DNA of 64,000 nt, taken from assembly GCA_023228995.1 (NCBI GenBank), contig JALOAD010000008.1, positions 1 through 64,000 of the forward strand, written 5' to 3'. Under the pieces are notes generated by a model. That model had not been told where the DNA came from. It saw only the letters and a list, made by a program, of their open reading frames with translations, and did not search any database. A program made the translations under genes and the position numbers. Below are positions 54,885 to 63,427 of the stretch, in pieces (within the stretch, counting starts at the first letter, position 1; each line of letters begins with the position of its first letter). This DNA is from Candidatus Muiribacterium halophilum (GTDB taxonomy: Bacteria; Muiribacteriota; Muiribacteriia; Muiribacteriales; Muiribacteriaceae).

Positions 54885-55369
54885 ATTTCCTCCGCGGAAT
54901 ATATAGTATTAATATTTTCGGAAAAATTCCTAATACTCTTAAATTTAATTTAAATAAATTCTAAAATCTTTAACTGTTTTCTTCTAATTTAATCTAAGAA
55001 AATTAATTTTTTTTCATTTTCTAGTTTTAGATTTTATACAAATATTAAAAAAAATATGTCTGTTGGGAATTAAGAGAACTCGATATAAGTTTTTCAATTA
55101 AAATAAAGTATGAAGGATTTTCTATAAACAAAAGCAAAAAAAAAATCTACTCGGTAACTTGAGTGAACGTTGCGAAGCATATAATATACGGAGGTATTAT
55201 AAGTGAACATTTGATAATGTGGAATGTAAAAATGTTCAGTGAACATTAATTTTGACAGACATATTTGTTTTAATCGTATTTATAGGATTTTCAATTTCAT
55301 GTGGTCTGATTTACAAATGTTAATATTTCTTTGATAAAGTTATGTATAAAGAAAATGTTTTTATATTTT
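54885..55369. other. Gene-free region with a repeat-bounded element
   Basis: No gene is seen. The right part is the region downstream of the B12-type radical SAM gene, the left part is the promoter region of the outer-membrane protein gene. Between them lies a roughly 215-base segment bounded by inverted copies of AAATATGTCTGT, listed separately. Confidence 0.55.
55052..55266. mobile_element. Possible miniature inverted-repeat element
   Basis: AAATATGTCTGT (55052-55063) and its exact complement ACAGACATATTT (55255-55266) bound 215 bases without a gene. Inside are GTGAACGTTGCGAAGC, ACGGAGG and the palindrome AATGTTCA-G-TGAACATT (55231-55247), whose core also occurs at 552-572. The end sequence recurs at 41377-41390. 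No clear target-site duplication was found, so the mobile nature is a guess. Confidence 0.35.
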
Positions 55370-57136
55370 TTAAACTAAGATTATGCCAACTTCATATTTA
55401 GAATAAAAAGAATTTAAAGCAAAAGTAAATATAGATAATCCATTACAATATTTTTCCTCAGATTCAACAGAAAATTTAATAGTATTTTTACCTTTTTTAA
55501 AATATTTTGAAGAAATTTTTATTTCATACAACTTCCCAGTAGTATGAATACTCTCAAGTTTTATTTTAATAATAAAATTTTCATTTAGAAATATATCAAG
55601 AACAGAACAAAACTCATCACCTTCAGGAAAACCTTCTACATGAGAAGATAATCTGCATAAAAGAGTATAATCACTAATTTTTTTTTCATCAATAAAAAAT
55701 TTATAACTAATACTCCCCTTTCCAAGAGCTTTAATCATAGCAAGACCACTCATACATCTTTTTGAACCTTTCCAATGAATAACATGTTTTTCAAAAGTAG
55801 ATTCAAAATCATCGCAATTTATTTTTATAGCATTTTTATTATTTTTATACTTTTCAAATAACGAAATAAAAATTTCACCAGAAATAGAAACTTTTTTATT
55901 AGCATTAGAATCAAGTATTTTTTTTAAATCAAATTTAGTAATTCCGTGTGGAATATAAACAATATTATCAGAGAAATAATCATCTAAATCTTCACTTAAA
56001 ATCACACCATATTTTTCTAATTCTTGATTAGAATAAGTACCAGGATGAGGTTGAAAAACCTGAAAGTCAAAACCACCATTAGGGTTTATCTCTTTGATTT
56101 GATTTATTGTACTCAAAAGTCTCTCTGAGGTTTCAAGTGGAAGAGCTGCAATAAATAACAAAGAAAGCATAATATTATTTTGTTTACAAAATTCAGATAT
56201 ATTTTTTATTTTTTCAATATCACTATGTTTTTTTATTATTTTTTGAGTATCTTCAAAAATACTTTCAACACCAATTGTAATTTTTTTTAAACCACATTTT
56301 TTTAACATCAAAACAAGTCTTTCATCAAAATGTAATTGAGATACATTAATTCTAAATATAATGTTAAGAGGTTTTATTAAATCACAAAATTTTTCAACAT
56401 AATCTTTAGAACTTAAAAAACTATCATCATCAAATACAAAACTCTTAATATTATGATTTTTTATTATATCTTTTATATGACATATTACTTTTTCAATCTC
56501 AACAAATCTAACTTTTCCCGGGAACATTTTATAAGCCATACAAAATTGGCATCTTCCAGTACAACCTCTTGAAAACATTAAAAGAATTGAATTTTTTTTT
56601 AAAGCTTGATCATAAAAAATCCCATGATTTTTAAATAAATCTCTGGAAGGGAAAAAAAGTTCTTCTGATTTAAGAAGTGAAATATTACTATTTTCAATTA
56701 TATTATTACATTTATCTTTGTATATTATTCCATTAATTTTTGAATATTTGTTTTTTTGAGCAATACTCAAAAAAGCTTTTTCACCTTCAGAAAGAACTAC
56801 AATATCAAGAAACTTATTATTCAATAATTTTTTACCAATACCAGTAGCTGCTGACCCGCCAAAAACTGTAACAATATCTGGGTTTTTGTTTTTAACTCTT
56901 TCAAAAATCTTCAAACTATTATTTACCTGATATGATAAAGCAGTAATTCCAAGAATTTCAATATCAAAATACATAGAATGGAGTATTGAAAATATTTCTT
57001 CAATACTATCCTCATCAATAATTTTAACTTTAAAATTATTAAGTTTAAGATAATGAGCCAGACTTGCCAAACCCATCTGCACTTTTCCAGGAAATGGAGC
57101 TTTATCAGATACAGGTGGATTTATAAGAACTATCAT
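55370..57136 (-). CDS. B12-binding-type radical SAM protein with C-terminal jelly-roll-like domain
   Basis: The 588-residue protein begins MIVLINPPVSDKAPF, a B12-binding-like domain (about 1-125) without DxHxxG. The radical SAM core has C192-x3-C196-x2-C199 (FSRGCTGRCQFCMAY), and FDFQVFQPHPGTYSNQELE matches FQIMQPHPGTTLRRE of the protein at 16070-18205. The last 150 residues (LLCRLSSHVEG, LDIFLNENFIIKIKLE, KGKNTIKFSVES) look like a jelly-roll domain. It overlaps the SLH/TPR gene by four bases. It is a second member of the same radical SAM family, 37 kb from the main cluster. The substrate is unknown. Confidence 0.82.
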   Translation of the reverse strand: MIVLINPPVSDKAPFPGKVQMGLASLAHYLKLNNFKVKIIDEDSIEEIFSILHSMYFDIEILGITALSYQVNNSLKIFERVKNKNPDIVTVFGGSAATGIGKKLLNNKFLDIVVLSEGEKAFLSIAQKNKYSKINGIIYKDKCNNIIENSNISLLKSEELFFPSRDLFKNHGIFYDQALKKNSILLMFSRGCTGRCQFCMAYKMFPGKVRFVEIEKVICHIKDIIKNHNIKSFVFDDDSFLSSKDYVEKFCDLIKPLNIIFRINVSQLHFDERLVLMLKKCGLKKITIGVESIFEDTQKIIKKHSDIEKIKNISEFCKQNNIMLSLLFIAALPLETSERLLSTINQIKEINPNGGFDFQVFQPHPGTYSNQELEKYGVILSEDLDDYFSDNIVYIPHGITKFDLKKILDSNANKKVSISGEIFISLFEKYKNNKNAIKINCDDFESTFEKHVIHWKGSKRCMSGLAMIKALGKGSISYKFFIDEKKISDYTLLCRLSSHVEGFPEGDEFCSVLDIFLNENFIIKIKLESIHTTGKLYEIKISSKYFKKGKNTIKFSVESEEKYCNGLSIFTFALNSFYSKYEVGIILV

Positions 57137-57933
57137 TTTGAGCGAAGATTTTCCTGTAATGTTTTAAGAAGATTATTTGCAACTTTATTATCTGGATAAA
57201 CACTTAATACTTCTAATATTTCCATAAAAACTTCATTATAATCAGAAGTAACTTCTACAAAATCATTTATATATATTCTATTACCAAGTGAATTAACAAC
57301 TTTTTCCCATGCATGAATTGCTTTATAATATTCACCTTTTTTTACATAAACTCTACCAAGCCAAAAATGAGCTGTTAAAAAATTCGGAAATTTATTTACA
57401 GCTTGTTCAAGATCCAAAAGTGCTTTTGAATAATTTTTATTATAAAAATGCTTAACTGCTCTATCAGTAAAAATTTCTGCTTTTACAACATTTTGATGAA
57501 CAATTCTAGATGAGTTTTGAACTTCACCATTTTTCCCGAGTGTATGAAATTTACTTGTCATTACAACACTTCTATTAGTTTCTATTTTATTTTTTAAAAG
57601 TTTAAGTAAAATAGTATATTCTTCAAGATTAACCAGATTTAAAAACTTTAATTCGTCAGCAAATTCACCAGCAAGTTGACCGAGTTTTCTTGTTTCTTCA
57701 GTTGAAAAATTCTGTGGTTTTGAAGAAAATAATTTTAAAAGCTCAAATATTTCTCTTGCTACAAGAACTCTTGAATTCATTGCATAGATATTATATTCTG
57801 ATTTTTGAGAAATAAATCCACTTTTTTCAAATCCTTTGAAATATTCATGAACCCACCCAGGAACACCTGATTCAAAAGCATTTACTGAAAATAATATTAT
57901 AAAAGAAATAATAATAAAAAATAATCTTCTCAT
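57133..57933 (-). CDS. Secreted SLH-like and TPR protein
   Basis: The 266-residue protein has a signal peptide (LFFIIISFIILFSVNAF). Residues about 22-68 (GWVHEYFKGFEKSGFI, NSRVLVAREIFELLKLF) follow the SLH pattern also seen in the outer-membrane protein at 53034-54884. A helical stretch follows, then TPR repeats around 150-225 (HFYNKNYSKALLDLEQAVNKFPN, AHFWLGRVYVKKGEYYKAI read piecewise). It should sit in the periplasm bound to the wall. Its start has only a weak ribosome binding site, and it is translationally coupled to the radical SAM gene. Confidence 0.7.
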   Translation of the reverse strand: MRRLFFIIISFIILFSVNAFESGVPGWVHEYFKGFEKSGFISQKSEYNIYAMNSRVLVAREIFELLKLFSSKPQNFSTEETRKLGQLAGEFADELKFLNLVNLEEYTILLKLLKNKIETNRSVVMTSKFHTLGKNGEVQNSSRIVHQNVVKAEIFTDRAVKHFYNKNYSKALLDLEQAVNKFPNFLTAHFWLGRVYVKKGEYYKAIHAWEKVVNSLGNRIYINDFVEVTSDYNEVFMEILEVLSVYPDNKVANNLLKTLQENLRSK

Positions 57934-58057
57934 AAGAAAATTATCGGAGTTTAATCAATAAAAGTTTATAAAAATTAAATTCATTGCGAGTTTTGAAAAA
58001 AATTTTAATCTTCTGAATTAAATTTAAAATAAAAGTTACCGGTTTATAAAAATAAAC

Positions 58058-58086
58058 TTGACTATTATTATTATTATTAATGTTAA
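58058..58086 (+). promoter_or_regulatory. Possible promoter spanning an ATT microsatellite
   Basis: TTGACT (58058-58063) and TGTTAA (58081-58086) are separated by 17 bases consisting mostly of (ATT)n. The repeat length would set the spacing of the promoter of the small plus-strand gene. Confidence 0.3.
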
Positions 58087-58112
58087 TCATATTTTATAAA
58101 AAAGGAGGTTTC

Positions 58113-58289
58113 ATGGAAAAAATAATGAGATATTTTTCCCGAAAAATAGTTACATTTTTAATTTTATCACTTTTTTGTACTTTTAATCATCAAATTATCT
58201 TAGCAGCAAGTGAAAACAAAATTGATATTGGCAACAAAAAATCTTTAGTTTTAGAACTTAGTGTTAGTTCTCTTTTTATTTTATCATAA
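58113..58289 (+). CDS. Small secreted peptide or remnant with signal peptide
   Basis: The 58-residue frame starts at an ATG with a very strong AAAGGAGG four bases upstream. Residues 1-31 are a classical signal peptide (basic MEKIMRYFSRK, hydrophobic IVTFLILSLFCTF, cleavage after LAA). The remaining 27 residues (SENKIDIGNKKS and a short hydrophobic end) do not resemble a known family. It is one of only two plus-strand candidates in the window. Because the coding relic at 58410-58583 follows in the same direction, this is more likely the start of a decayed secreted-protein gene than a functional peptide. Confidence 0.5.
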   Translation: MEKIMRYFSRKIVTFLILSLFCTFNHQIILAASENKIDIGNKKSLVLELSVSSLFILS

Positions 58290-58409
58290 ATCACTTAAAA
58301 TTCTAAGATTAAATTAGACAAAGCAATTAATACAAATGTCAACTTAAACTTCCTCAAAAAAGTGCAGTTAAGATTCCTCAGTTTCTTTTACATTATATTT
58401 TAATATTTA

Positions 58410-58583
58410 TTGTATATAGATAATTTCATCAAAGAATTATTTGAAAAGTATAGAATAAATGGTTTAAAGGAAATTTATGAACATTATAAAGATTCTCCAA
58501 GTTCTATTGAAAAGATATTTGGGAAAAAATCTAAAGCTTATATTCCAACTGAATTCCTAAAAATATTGAATACTAAAAAGTGA
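58410..58583 (+). pseudogene. C-terminal coding relic
   Basis: A 57-codon plus-strand frame starts with TTG directly after stop codons and has no ribosome binding site. Its content (DNFIKELFEKYRINGLKEI, then YEHYKDSPSSIEKIFG) looks like a true protein end: helical, well balanced, and reminiscent of the C-terminus of MA-type peptidases, although that is only an impression. The 120 bases before it are full of stops. I read it as the surviving 3' end of a gene that began at 58113. Confidence 0.4.
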
Positions 58584-58596
58584 TTAAAATCAATTT

Positions 58597-59031
58597 TTAG
58601 AACAATTCTACGAAATTTTTTACATGAAATTTTAATTCAAATATTTCCTTATCTTTTTGAATTTTATCTTCACTTCTTTGAAATAATGGTAAATTATGAT
58701 ATTTTTTTGTAAGATTTTCTTTAATATATTGTAAAGTAATTCTTCTATATATCCTACCTTTCCTTTTATCTGAAAATACATTTGGATTAAGATAATCCTC
58801 AATTCCATGATCTGGTAATATTGAATAATCCCAGTTTGAATTAAAATCGCCTTTAAAATTCATTTTTATTATATCTTCAGGAAATCTTATGATTTCACAA
58901 TCTTCATCTTCCAAAAGCCATTCACCAGACTCAGGAACAAAAAGGATTGTATTTCTTTCATTTGAAAAAGCTTCAAGAAAATAAGGTTCTGCAATATATT
59001 TAAAATCATCTTCATATATAAATATCTTCAT
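58597..59031 (-). CDS. Unknown acidic protein
   Basis: I do not recognise this 144-residue protein. It is rich in Asp, Glu and aromatic residues (FIYEDDFKYIAEPYF, SGEWLLEDEDCEIIRF), with no membrane segment or signal peptide. The ATG at 59031 overlaps the stop of the TPR/zinc-ribbon gene (ATGA), with GGAA upstream, so the two products are probably made together. The in-frame start at 59055 would add eight residues inside the neighbour. Confidence 0.65.
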   Translation of the reverse strand: MKIFIYEDDFKYIAEPYFLEAFSNERNTILFVPESGEWLLEDEDCEIIRFPEDIIKMNFKGDFNSNWDYSILPDHGIEDYLNPNVFSDKRKGRIYRRITLQYIKENLTKKYHNLPLFQRSEDKIQKDKEIFELKFHVKNFVELF

Positions 59032-59747
59032 CTTTGCATTCCACAATTTGGACAATAATTATAATCAGCTTTAATAAATTCATTACAGTTTGAACACTTA
59101 ACTTCAAAATAATTTTTTGTAAAATCCATATTTACAACTATTCTTATAAATTCAGTTCTTGGATATATAGATAAAGCTTTTTTCCATATAGAAAGACCTT
59201 CTTCTTTCATTCCATCTCTAAAAAAGAAAATTCCCCTAAGATATAATATCTCAGCTAAATTTTTTTTAGCTTTTTCATAAGCTGGATTTAATTCAAGAGC
59301 TTTTTCAAGATTAAATCTAGCTTGTTCAAATTTGCCAATTCTCATATTTATCTCAGCATTTAAATTTCTATAATCAGGATATTCTGGTTTTAATCTTATA
59401 GCTTCATTTGTAAATTCTAAAGCTCTAATATTGTCAGAGTTTAAAAAAGCTCTTCTTGCTTCAAATATATATGCTTCATGATCTTCTTTTTTTTTCTTGC
59501 TAATATCAATACCATATTTTTCAATATATAAAGGATCAAGAACACTTGCTTTTGTATAAGCTTTTACAGCTTGTTCATTAAGACCTGCTACTGAATAAGT
59601 ATTACCAAGATTAACATAAGCTTCAATATATTTTCTATTTAATGCAATTGCTCTTTTAAAACATTTTATTGCATTTGAATATTCTTTTTTTTGAAAAAAA
59701 TCAAGACCTTTATTATTCCAAACATCAGGGAAAAGTTTATTACTCAT
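59028..59747 (-). CDS. TPR protein with C-terminal zinc ribbon
   Basis: The 239-residue cytosolic protein contains about five TPR units (GLDFFQKKEYSNAIKCF, YVNLGNTYSVAGLNEQAVKAY, FEQARFNLEKALELNPAYEKA among them). The end has two CxxC knuckles, CSNCNEF and CPNCGMQR, typical of a zinc ribbon. Such proteins act as scaffolds; the partner is not evident, though the overlapping unknown gene is a candidate. GGAGG precedes the ATG. Confidence 0.82.
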   Translation of the reverse strand: MSNKLFPDVWNNKGLDFFQKKEYSNAIKCFKRAIALNRKYIEAYVNLGNTYSVAGLNEQAVKAYTKASVLDPLYIEKYGIDISKKKKEDHEAYIFEARRAFLNSDNIRALEFTNEAIRLKPEYPDYRNLNAEINMRIGKFEQARFNLEKALELNPAYEKAKKNLAEILYLRGIFFFRDGMKEEGLSIWKKALSIYPRTEFIRIVVNMDFTKNYFEVKCSNCNEFIKADYNYCPNCGMQR

Positions 59748-60074
59748 AAAACCTCCTGAAACAATTTCAAATCATTTAATTGAGGCCTCTGATTAAATAA
59801 CATGACATATAGAAGCAAATTATATCAATAAATATAATGAACCTCCAATCTAACATATCGGTCACTAAAAAGTTTATCAATATTACAATCTTTTACATTA
59901 TAATTTGCTTTCTTACAGACTTTGCCAAAAATTAAAAATATTGCGTTATTCTCATTAGCTTACAGAGAGTAAGCCTGTTTCAAATGCCTTATCTTTTTAA
60001 TTTTTTTCTAAAGCTCTAAATTATGTATTTATTCAGAGGACTCAATATGGTTATCGGTATTTTTTGAAGTTTTT
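59748..60074. other. Gene-free region
   Basis: No reading frame with coding character was found. The only structure is a small hairpin, GCTTAC-AGAGA-GTAAGC (59958-59974), without a T run on either side. The promoter of the TPR gene should lie near 59760-59830 but no clear -35/-10 pair was identified. Confidence 0.5.
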
Positions 60075-60524
60075 TTAAAGAATTTTTAAAGTTGTATAAG
60101 AAATATTACTTTCATTTTTCAAGATTTTAAATTTTATATTTTCAAAATTTAATATATCAATTAAAATACCATTACCTGATATAAGTTTCCCATCAAAATT
60201 TCCATTGTATATATTTAATACTCCGCATGATGGACTTTTTTCTTTAAGAATAAGCTTATTTGCTTTAAATAATTTAATAGCTTTAATAGTTTCATAAGCA
60301 CCATTTACAAAATTTTGAGTTTTATCCTCATTATTTTTATTGATAATTTTTCCATTCTTTTTTTCACAAGGAATTCTTGGAGTACAAAGTCCACCCATTT
60401 GTTCAGGACAAAAATAAAAAATATCTTTTTTGTTTTTAATTAATTTCATTATATTTTCATCATATATTGATTTTCCATCATATCTACAACAAAATCCAAG
60501 AAGACAAGCACTAATACCAGTCAT
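60075..60524 (-). CDS. DUF523 family protein
   Basis: The 149-residue cysteine-rich protein has the family hallmarks ISACLLGFCCRYDGKS, FCPEQMGGLCTPRIPCE and LILKEKSPSCG. The ATG at 60524 has GGAG eight bases upstream; the in-frame ATG at 60536 overlaps that ribosome binding site. The function of DUF523 is unknown; conserved cysteines suggest metal or cluster binding. It lies 17 bases after the RND gene stop and may be co-transcribed with it. Confidence 0.88.
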   Translation of the reverse strand: MTGISACLLGFCCRYDGKSIYDENIMKLIKNKKDIFYFCPEQMGGLCTPRIPCEKKNGKIINKNNEDKTQNFVNGAYETIKAIKLFKANKLILKEKSPSCGVLNIYNGNFDGKLISGNGILIDILNFENIKFKILKNESNISYTTLKIL

Positions 60525-60541
60525 AATAAACTCCAAATTTT

Positions 60542-63427
60542 TTATTTATTTATTATATAATACATTGCAGGAAGTATATATAAAGATATTAACATTCCAC
60601 CTAATATCCCGGTTATTGCAGTAATTCCCATTATCATCCAAAAACTTCCAGCAAACAAAAGTGGCATAATACCGCATAAAGTAGTTCCTGTAGTTATAAT
60701 TACTGCTCTAAATCTTGAATTAACACTATTGAATATTTTAAAAAACATAGATGGAGTTTTTTCTTTTGAAAGCAAATCTATTATATAAATACTATTGTTT
60801 ACAATTATTCCTGAAATAAGTATAAATGCAATATAAACAGGCAGCGACCATGTAACTCCCATAATATACATAAGAAATATAATCAAAGAGTAACTCACAG
60901 GTATAACAGAAAAAACCAGAATTACATCCCAAATTTTTTCATAATACATAAAAAGTACAGTAAACATAAGAAGTAATGTCCATATAAGAGTTTGAGCCAT
61001 TATTTTTCTTTGTTTTAAAACACTTTTTATATTTTTACCTTTTTCCCAGTTTATTTTTCTATTAGAATTATTTATAATATCTGTAATTTTTTTTGAAATA
61101 TCAGAAACATCATTATCTGTATATATTACAGTTAAAGTTACAGCTGCATTACCATTTATATGTCTAATACTCTGTGGTTTTTTTTCAATATGAATATCTG
61201 CAATTTCTTTAAGTGCAACTTTTTTTTCTTTTCTTAAAGGCAAATTCTTAATCTGCTCTAAATCAAAATTCCCTGAAAGTCTAATTTTTAAATCATCGAT
61301 TTCTTCAAATTCAGCTCTTTTTATTCTAGGACCTTCAATATAAGCTCTTATATACTGAGCTACTTCCATAGCAGAAAATCCTGATAATATGGATTTTTCG
61401 TAATTAATAACAATATTAACCTCATCTAAAGGTGCTTTTTCTCTAATTATCACCTGATTAATTATATCTTTATATTCTTTTTTTAATTTAACTCCAATAT
61501 ACTCAGCATTTTTAATTCTTTCATCAAAAGTATTTCCATAAATATAAATATCAGCTTGATTAAATCCTTCTTTAGGTGCATTTGAAATATACATAAATAT
61601 ATCTGGATAATTTTTCATTATTTCATTTACATATTCATAACTTTCCATAATTGTTTTTATAGAGGTTTCTTTAAGTCTTATTACAATTCTTGCATATTCA
61701 TCTGAAAATGTTGAAAGAACTTTTTGTACATTAGAATGTTCTGAAAGTTTTTTTTCAATAATAATCATATTATTATCAAATAAATCTTTGTCTAATTTAA
61801 GTCCTGGCTGAAATATAAGAATAAACATATTATCTGGAGTATCACTAAAAGCTGATGAACCTATTTTTGTATTTAACAAAATAGCTGAAAAAACTAATAT
61901 TATACATAAAAAAAGAATTAATTTCCTATGAATTAAAGTCTTTGAAAGCAATATACCATTAAATATCTCAAACTTTTTAAAGACTGGTATATTTATTTTT
62001 TTAATACCAAAAAAGCTTATAAAATAAGGAACTGTTATACAAGCTACAATATAGGAAGCAAAAAGTGAAAAAGATAATACTAATACAAAATCTCTGTAAA
62101 TACTAAAAACACTTTCTTCAAGAAAAAACACAGGTATAAATACAAAAAAAGTTGTTAATGTCGAAATAAACAATGGTTTCATTATTTTTATAGTATTAAC
62201 AAATAATAATCTAAAAGAAAGTTTTTTCTTTTCATTTGTAATTCTTTCAAAATGTTCAATTATTATAATTGAATTATCATATAAAAGTCCTGTTGAAAAA
62301 AGAAAAGCTGAAAGACTCATTACATTAAGAGATATTTTATTAAAATACATAAATATAAAACTACATAGAAAACTTATTGGTATTACTAAAAAAACTGGGA
62401 TTACAAGAGAAAATCTTCTAAAAAAAAACATAATAAATAATATTGATATAATTAGCCCAACTAATATTGAAAAAATAACAGATTCAATACTTTCAAGAAT
62501 AAAATCACCCTGATCATAAAGAAAATCAACATTTTCATTTTTAAATTCCTTTTTTATATCAGAACATAATGTTACAATATTAGCACCACTTTCTCTAAAA
62601 ACAAAACCAGTTTTGGTATGTTTTCCATCAACTCTAGTCTTTTTATCTGTATTTTGTAATGTTTTTTTTATTTCTGCAATATCTTTAAGATAATAAGCTT
62701 TACCTTCCATATTAAGAACTGGTAATTCCAATATATCTTGTTCATTTTCCACAAGAGGATCTATTGTATAAGTATTTTCTAACCCTGTAATTGAAAACTG
62801 ATATCCAGACTCTGAAACTGTCTTTGTTATATCAGCAATATTTATACCTAAAATATCCATTTTATCTTTTGAAATTATTATTTCATGTTTTTCATTTCTT
62901 ATACCTGCAATTTCAATTTTTGCAACTCCATCTATTCTTCCAGCTTTTTTTCCCCAATATTCTTCAAGCTCTTCTCTTGAACCATCTTTTTCAAAACTAA
63001 ATACAATAACTGGCATTTCATCCTGAGAATATCTTAATATCACAGGTCTTGATACATTTTGGGGAAAAGATTTGAAATTTTCATCACATACAGCAGATAC
63101 CCTATTATAACAATAATCTTTTTTTTCAATACTTTCTACAATAAGATTTATCTTGAGATTTCCTCTTGAAATATCTGAATATATTTCATTAATATATGGA
63201 ATTTTTCTAAATTCACTTTCAAGAACATTACAAATTTCTTTTTCAATTTCTTCTATTTGTAATCCACCAGCTTTTACAATTACTGTAAGAGAAGAAGAAC
63301 CTTCACCTGATAAATATTCAATTTTTAAAGAAAAAAAACTTATTACACCAAATAATATTATAATTAAAAAAATAACAGGTATAAGTCTTGGTTTATTTTG
63401 AAATAATATTTTGAATAATCTAAGCAT
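60542..63427 (-). CDS. RND-family efflux pump inner-membrane subunit
   Basis: The 961-residue protein has the RND plan: a helix at residues 14-35, a large periplasmic loop, helices 2-6 around 300-500 (SAFLFSTGLLYDNSIIIIE in helix 4), another helix and loop, and five helices at the end. The helix-4 acidic pair of AcrB is replaced by Asp-Asn, and the helix-10 lysine position is Asn (IIVNNSIYII), so proton coupling may differ from AcrB; Asn at the latter place is common in the superfamily. The start at 63427 overlaps the previous RND gene by eight bases. Substrate unknown. Confidence 0.88.
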   Translation of the reverse strand: MLRLFKILFQNKPRLIPVIFLIIILFGVISFFSLKIEYLSGEGSSSLTVIVKAGGLQIEEIEKEICNVLESEFRKIPYINEIYSDISRGNLKINLIVESIEKKDYCYNRVSAVCDENFKSFPQNVSRPVILRYSQDEMPVIVFSFEKDGSREELEEYWGKKAGRIDGVAKIEIAGIRNEKHEIIISKDKMDILGINIADITKTVSESGYQFSITGLENTYTIDPLVENEQDILELPVLNMEGKAYYLKDIAEIKKTLQNTDKKTRVDGKHTKTGFVFRESGANIVTLCSDIKKEFKNENVDFLYDQGDFILESIESVIFSILVGLIISILFIMFFFRRFSLVIPVFLVIPISFLCSFIFMYFNKISLNVMSLSAFLFSTGLLYDNSIIIIEHFERITNEKKKLSFRLLFVNTIKIMKPLFISTLTTFFVFIPVFFLEESVFSIYRDFVLVLSFSLFASYIVACITVPYFISFFGIKKINIPVFKKFEIFNGILLSKTLIHRKLILFLCIILVFSAILLNTKIGSSAFSDTPDNMFILIFQPGLKLDKDLFDNNMIIIEKKLSEHSNVQKVLSTFSDEYARIVIRLKETSIKTIMESYEYVNEIMKNYPDIFMYISNAPKEGFNQADIYIYGNTFDERIKNAEYIGVKLKKEYKDIINQVIIREKAPLDEVNIVINYEKSILSGFSAMEVAQYIRAYIEGPRIKRAEFEEIDDLKIRLSGNFDLEQIKNLPLRKEKKVALKEIADIHIEKKPQSIRHINGNAAVTLTVIYTDNDVSDISKKITDIINNSNRKINWEKGKNIKSVLKQRKIMAQTLIWTLLLMFTVLFMYYEKIWDVILVFSVIPVSYSLIIFLMYIMGVTWSLPVYIAFILISGIIVNNSIYIIDLLSKEKTPSMFFKIFNSVNSRFRAVIITTGTTLCGIMPLLFAGSFWMIMGITAITGILGGMLISLYILPAMYYIINK

